The notes below the pieces were generated by a model. It made no database searches. It saw only the letters and a list, made by a program, of their open reading frames with translations, and was not told where the DNA came from. Positions 4,393 to 6,688 of a stretch of DNA of 6,688 nucleotides are shown here, in pieces (within the stretch, counting starts at the first letter, position 1; each line of letters begins with the position of its first letter). The translations under genes were made by a program, and so were the position numbers. The stretch comes from Candidatus Sumerlaeota bacterium (GTDB lineage: Bacteria > Sumerlaeota > Sumerlaeia > JADFCT01). The stretch lies in the NCBI GenBank assembly GCA_026398575.1, contig JAPLSP010000732.1:1-6688 (forward strand), given 5' to 3'.

Positions 4393-6627
4393 ATGAAACA
4401 AATCGTCAAGCTGTTGCTGACTGCGGCAATCGCAAGCTTTTCGGCTGATCTCGGCTCGCTACTGGCCGTTGCGGCGGATGCGGTTGTCAAGGTTGGCGCC
4501 GGCGGATATCTGACGGCGCCGCCCAAGCCTTGTAAGGCGCTGCCGGATGTGATATACAGGACCGAGGACGTCAAAGGTCCGATGCTTACCGGACAGTGGT
4601 GGAGCTCGCTTGTTTGGCAAAAATATTCTCAGAATCTTTTTGCGCATCCCTTAATGATGCTCTGCACGGAGAGCGGGTTGACTGTGAGTTATCCCGGCGC
4701 CAGCATTCATGGCAATGCAACGGGCATTTTCGGCAGCGGCGGGGGCAAGGACGGCGATCTCAAACTAGGGCACTCGGCTGCGGCAGCTTTTCCGGAAGCT
4801 GATTGTGGCGGGTTTTCGGATTGGTTTGTGACGGTGGTTTTTGGGAAGGAGTTGAGGGCTAGTTTTGGGCATGGAAGCCCGTTTGTGTACTGTCTTTATG
4901 CGGGCGGGAATCCAGTGGTGAGTTTTGGCAAGGCGCCGCAGATTTGGGCGGGGGGCGCAAGTGAGGCTGTGCTCGGGATCGCCGCCAATGGGCATTATTA
5001 TGGGTTGTTTGGCGCGACGGGTTCGACGTGGAGCGGGTTGGATGGAGCGCGATTCACCAACAATGCCAACGGCACGCCTTACTTCTCGATCGCGCTGCTT
5101 CCGAATAACAAGCCTGCAACGCTGGCGCTGTTCAAGAAATACGCCTACAGCCACGTGGCCGACACGCGGGTGGAATTCAAGACGGATGGCGGCGCCGTGA
5201 AGGCTTCGTATAACTTCACGGTCAAACCCTACGAGGGCGCGGAGACGGGCACGATCTTTGCCTTGTATCCGCATCAATGGAAGTATGCCACAAGCCCGCT
5301 CACGGACATGACTTATGGCTCGGTGCGCGGCGTGATGAAAGTCGGCGAAGGTAAAAATTTCTCAACTGAAGTCGCCATTCAAGGCGTTCTGCCGATGTTT
5401 CCGGACAAAGGCATTCAGGACCGGGATCGCATGATGGGCTATCTCAAAGAGGAAGCATCGAAGAAGCCGGCAGGCTTTGGCGATACTTATTGGGAAGGCA
5501 AACATCTCGGACGCCTCGCGACGCTCAGCGGAATCGCGGAGGCCGCCGGCGCGCTGGAATTGCAAAAAGGCTTCATCGCCGAGATCAAACGCCGCCTGGA
5601 AAACTGGTTTTCGGCCACTCCCGGCAAGGAACAGCCCGTGTTCTACTACAACGCCACGTGGGGTTCGCTCATCGGCAGCAAGCCATCTTACGGCAGCGAC
5701 AAGCCTCTCAACGACCACCATTTTCATTACGGCTACTTCATCCGCGCCGCGGCCGAGGTCGCGCGCGTCGAACCGGAGTGGGCCGAAAAATGGGGGCCGA
5801 TGGTCAAGTTGCTCATCCGCGACATCGCCTCTCCCGACCGCGCCGACACGATGTTTCCTTACGTCCGCTGCTTCGACAAATACGCCGGGCATTCCTGGGC
5901 TTCGGGCGACGCGGGCTTCGCCGATGGCAACAACCAGGAATCGTCCTCCGAATCCATGAACGCTTGGTATGGAATGATCCTGTGGGGCGAGGCCATCGGC
6001 GACGCCGCGACGCGCGACACCGGCCTCTTCCTCTACAACACCGAGCGCACCGCCGTTGAGGAATATTGGTTCGACGTCTCGGGCACGAATTTTCCGAAGG
6101 ACTTCCCCAACGTGGCGCTGGGCATGATCTGGGGCGGCAAGGGCGCCTTCGGCACGTGGTTCTCCGGCGATATTGATTGCATTCACGGCATCAACTGGCT
6201 GCCGTTCACGCCGTCGTCTTTCTATATGGGCCGCTTCCCCGACTATGTGAAGAAGAACTACGACCGCATCGTCGAGAAGCGCAAAGGCGGCAAGGACTTC
6301 AACACCGGCTGGGGCGACCTCGTCATCATGTTCCATGCCCTCAGCGATCCCGCCGCCGCTGCCTCATATATTGACGCCAATCCCAACTGCAAACTCGAAG
6401 GCGGCAATTCCCACGCTTTCATGTATCACTGGATCTACACTCTCAACAACCTTGGGCTCAACGACGCCAGCGTGCGCAGCGATTATCCCATCGCCAACGT
6501 CTTCAAGAAAAACGGCAAGAAGACGTATGCCGCTTACAACTACCTCCCCACGCCGCTCACCGTCACATTTTCCGACGGCGTCAAGATGACCGCCAAGCCC
6601 AAGGCTCTGACGCTCCAGCAACCCTGA
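4393..6627 (+). CDS. Secreted GH81 endo-beta-1,3-glucanase (laminarinase)
   Basis: Glycoside hydrolase family 81 enzyme, predicted to cleave internal beta-1,3-glucosidic bonds in laminarin- or curdlan-type glucans with inversion. The frame is open from 4249, but 4393 is chosen because translation then begins with a signal peptide (MKQIVKLLLTAAIAS, cleavage near AVAA at residues 25-28); the upstream part covers the hairpins. ATG at 4366 is an alternative. The mature protein has the GH81 beta-sandwich region, beginning with LPDVIYRTED and GQWWSSLVW, followed by the alpha-barrel domain. DHHFHYGY at 441-448 carries the presumed general acid Asp441, and NNQESSSE carries the presumed base Glu516 with Glu520. 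The C-terminus (TYAAYNYL, VTFSDGVKM) is typical of bacterial members. At 744 residues it is full length, with no extra binding module or anchor visible. It probably degrades algal or fungal glucan outside the cytoplasm. Coding-strand composition changes sharply near base 5045. Confidence 0.93.
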   Translation: MKQIVKLLLTAAIASFSADLGSLLAVAADAVVKVGAGGYLTAPPKPCKALPDVIYRTEDVKGPMLTGQWWSSLVWQKYSQNLFAHPLMMLCTESGLTVSYPGASIHGNATGIFGSGGGKDGDLKLGHSAAAAFPEADCGGFSDWFVTVVFGKELRASFGHGSPFVYCLYAGGNPVVSFGKAPQIWAGGASEAVLGIAANGHYYGLFGATGSTWSGLDGARFTNNANGTPYFSIALLPNNKPATLALFKKYAYSHVADTRVEFKTDGGAVKASYNFTVKPYEGAETGTIFALYPHQWKYATSPLTDMTYGSVRGVMKVGEGKNFSTEVAIQGVLPMFPDKGIQDRDRMMGYLKEEASKKPAGFGDTYWEGKHLGRLATLSGIAEAAGALELQKGFIAEIKRRLENWFSATPGKEQPVFYYNATWGSLIGSKPSYGSDKPLNDHHFHYGYFIRAAAEVARVEPEWAEKWGPMVKLLIRDIASPDRADTMFPYVRCFDKYAGHSWASGDAGFADGNNQESSSESMNAWYGMILWGEAIGDAATRDTGLFLYNTERTAVEEYWFDVSGTNFPKDFPNVALGMIWGGKGAFGTWFSGDIDCIHGINWLPFTPSSFYMGRFPDYVKKNYDRIVEKRKGGKDFNTGWGDLVIMFHALSDPAAAASYIDANPNCKLEGGNSHAFMYHWIYTLNNLGLNDASVRSDYPIANVFKKNGKKTYAAYNYLPTPLTVTFSDGVKMTAKPKALTLQQP

Positions 6628-6661
6628 TCTTTCATCTTCTTGTATGTAGCGTCGAGTGGTA

Positions 6662-6686
6662 GGCCGCTCCGCTCCGCCGGACGGCC
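6662..6686 (+). repeat. GC-rich hairpin after the glucanase gene
   Basis: GGCCG (6662-6666) pairs with CGGCC (6682-6686). After a single bulged C, TCCG (6668-6671) pairs with CGGA (6678-6681), leaving a six-base CTCCGC loop. It begins 34 bases after the glucanase stop. It could be a terminator or part of a longer intergenic repeat; the window ends two bases later, so any T-run or further repeat cannot be seen. Confidence 0.45.
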
Positions 6687-6688
6687 CC

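Noticed and set aside
5362..6336. Long minus-strand open frame opposite the glucanase
   Set aside because: Shadow of the GH81 gene; Val/Arg/Ala-rich translation with no recognisable motif.

Overview
The window suggests a high-GC bacterium of the PVC group, most likely Verrucomicrobia (Opitutales-like) or a neighbour such as Kiritimatiellota or Lentisphaerae. The reasons are an exported (Tat signal) Gfo/Idh/MocA oxidoreductase of the kind those phyla carry in many copies, a large secreted GH81 beta-1,3-glucanase, and short GC-rich palindromes between genes. This assignment is inference; no rRNA or other phylogenetic marker is present. All genes are on the plus strand.

Layout. (1) 1-1441: a Gfo/Idh/MocA oxidoreductase gene starting at 144, intact through its NAD-binding and catalytic parts. 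Near base 1300 it appears to lose a C-terminal segment and its frame; the usual family C-terminus continues in another frame to a stop at 1441. (2) 1442-1753: an AT-rich intergenic region with a sigma70-like promoter candidate and several small palindromes. (3) 1754-4259: a tight, AT-rich three-gene operon. Its products are an unrecognised helical protein, an unrecognised coiled-coil/beta-domain protein, and a soluble ComEC-like metallo-beta-lactamase-fold hydrolase with complete metal-binding motifs. (4) 4260-4392: two adjacent near-perfect hairpins with similar sequence, followed by a TATAAT box close to the next start. (5) 4393-6627: a secreted GH81 endo-beta-1,3-glucanase with recognisable catalytic motifs. 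(6) 6628-6688: a GC-rich hairpin running towards the window end.

How the genes relate. The two outer genes are GC-rich, exported and carbohydrate-related, and look like host saccharide-utilisation genes. The middle operon differs in base composition and is cytoplasmic in appearance. It reads as an acquired cassette built from a putative metal-dependent hydrolase and two companion proteins. The pattern (small helical protein, coiled-coil adaptor, MBL-fold effector, different composition, genes separated by 6 bp or overlapping) fits a defence or stress-response module. I do not recognise it as a named system and the sequence does not prove a function. It is the best candidate here for an undescribed system.
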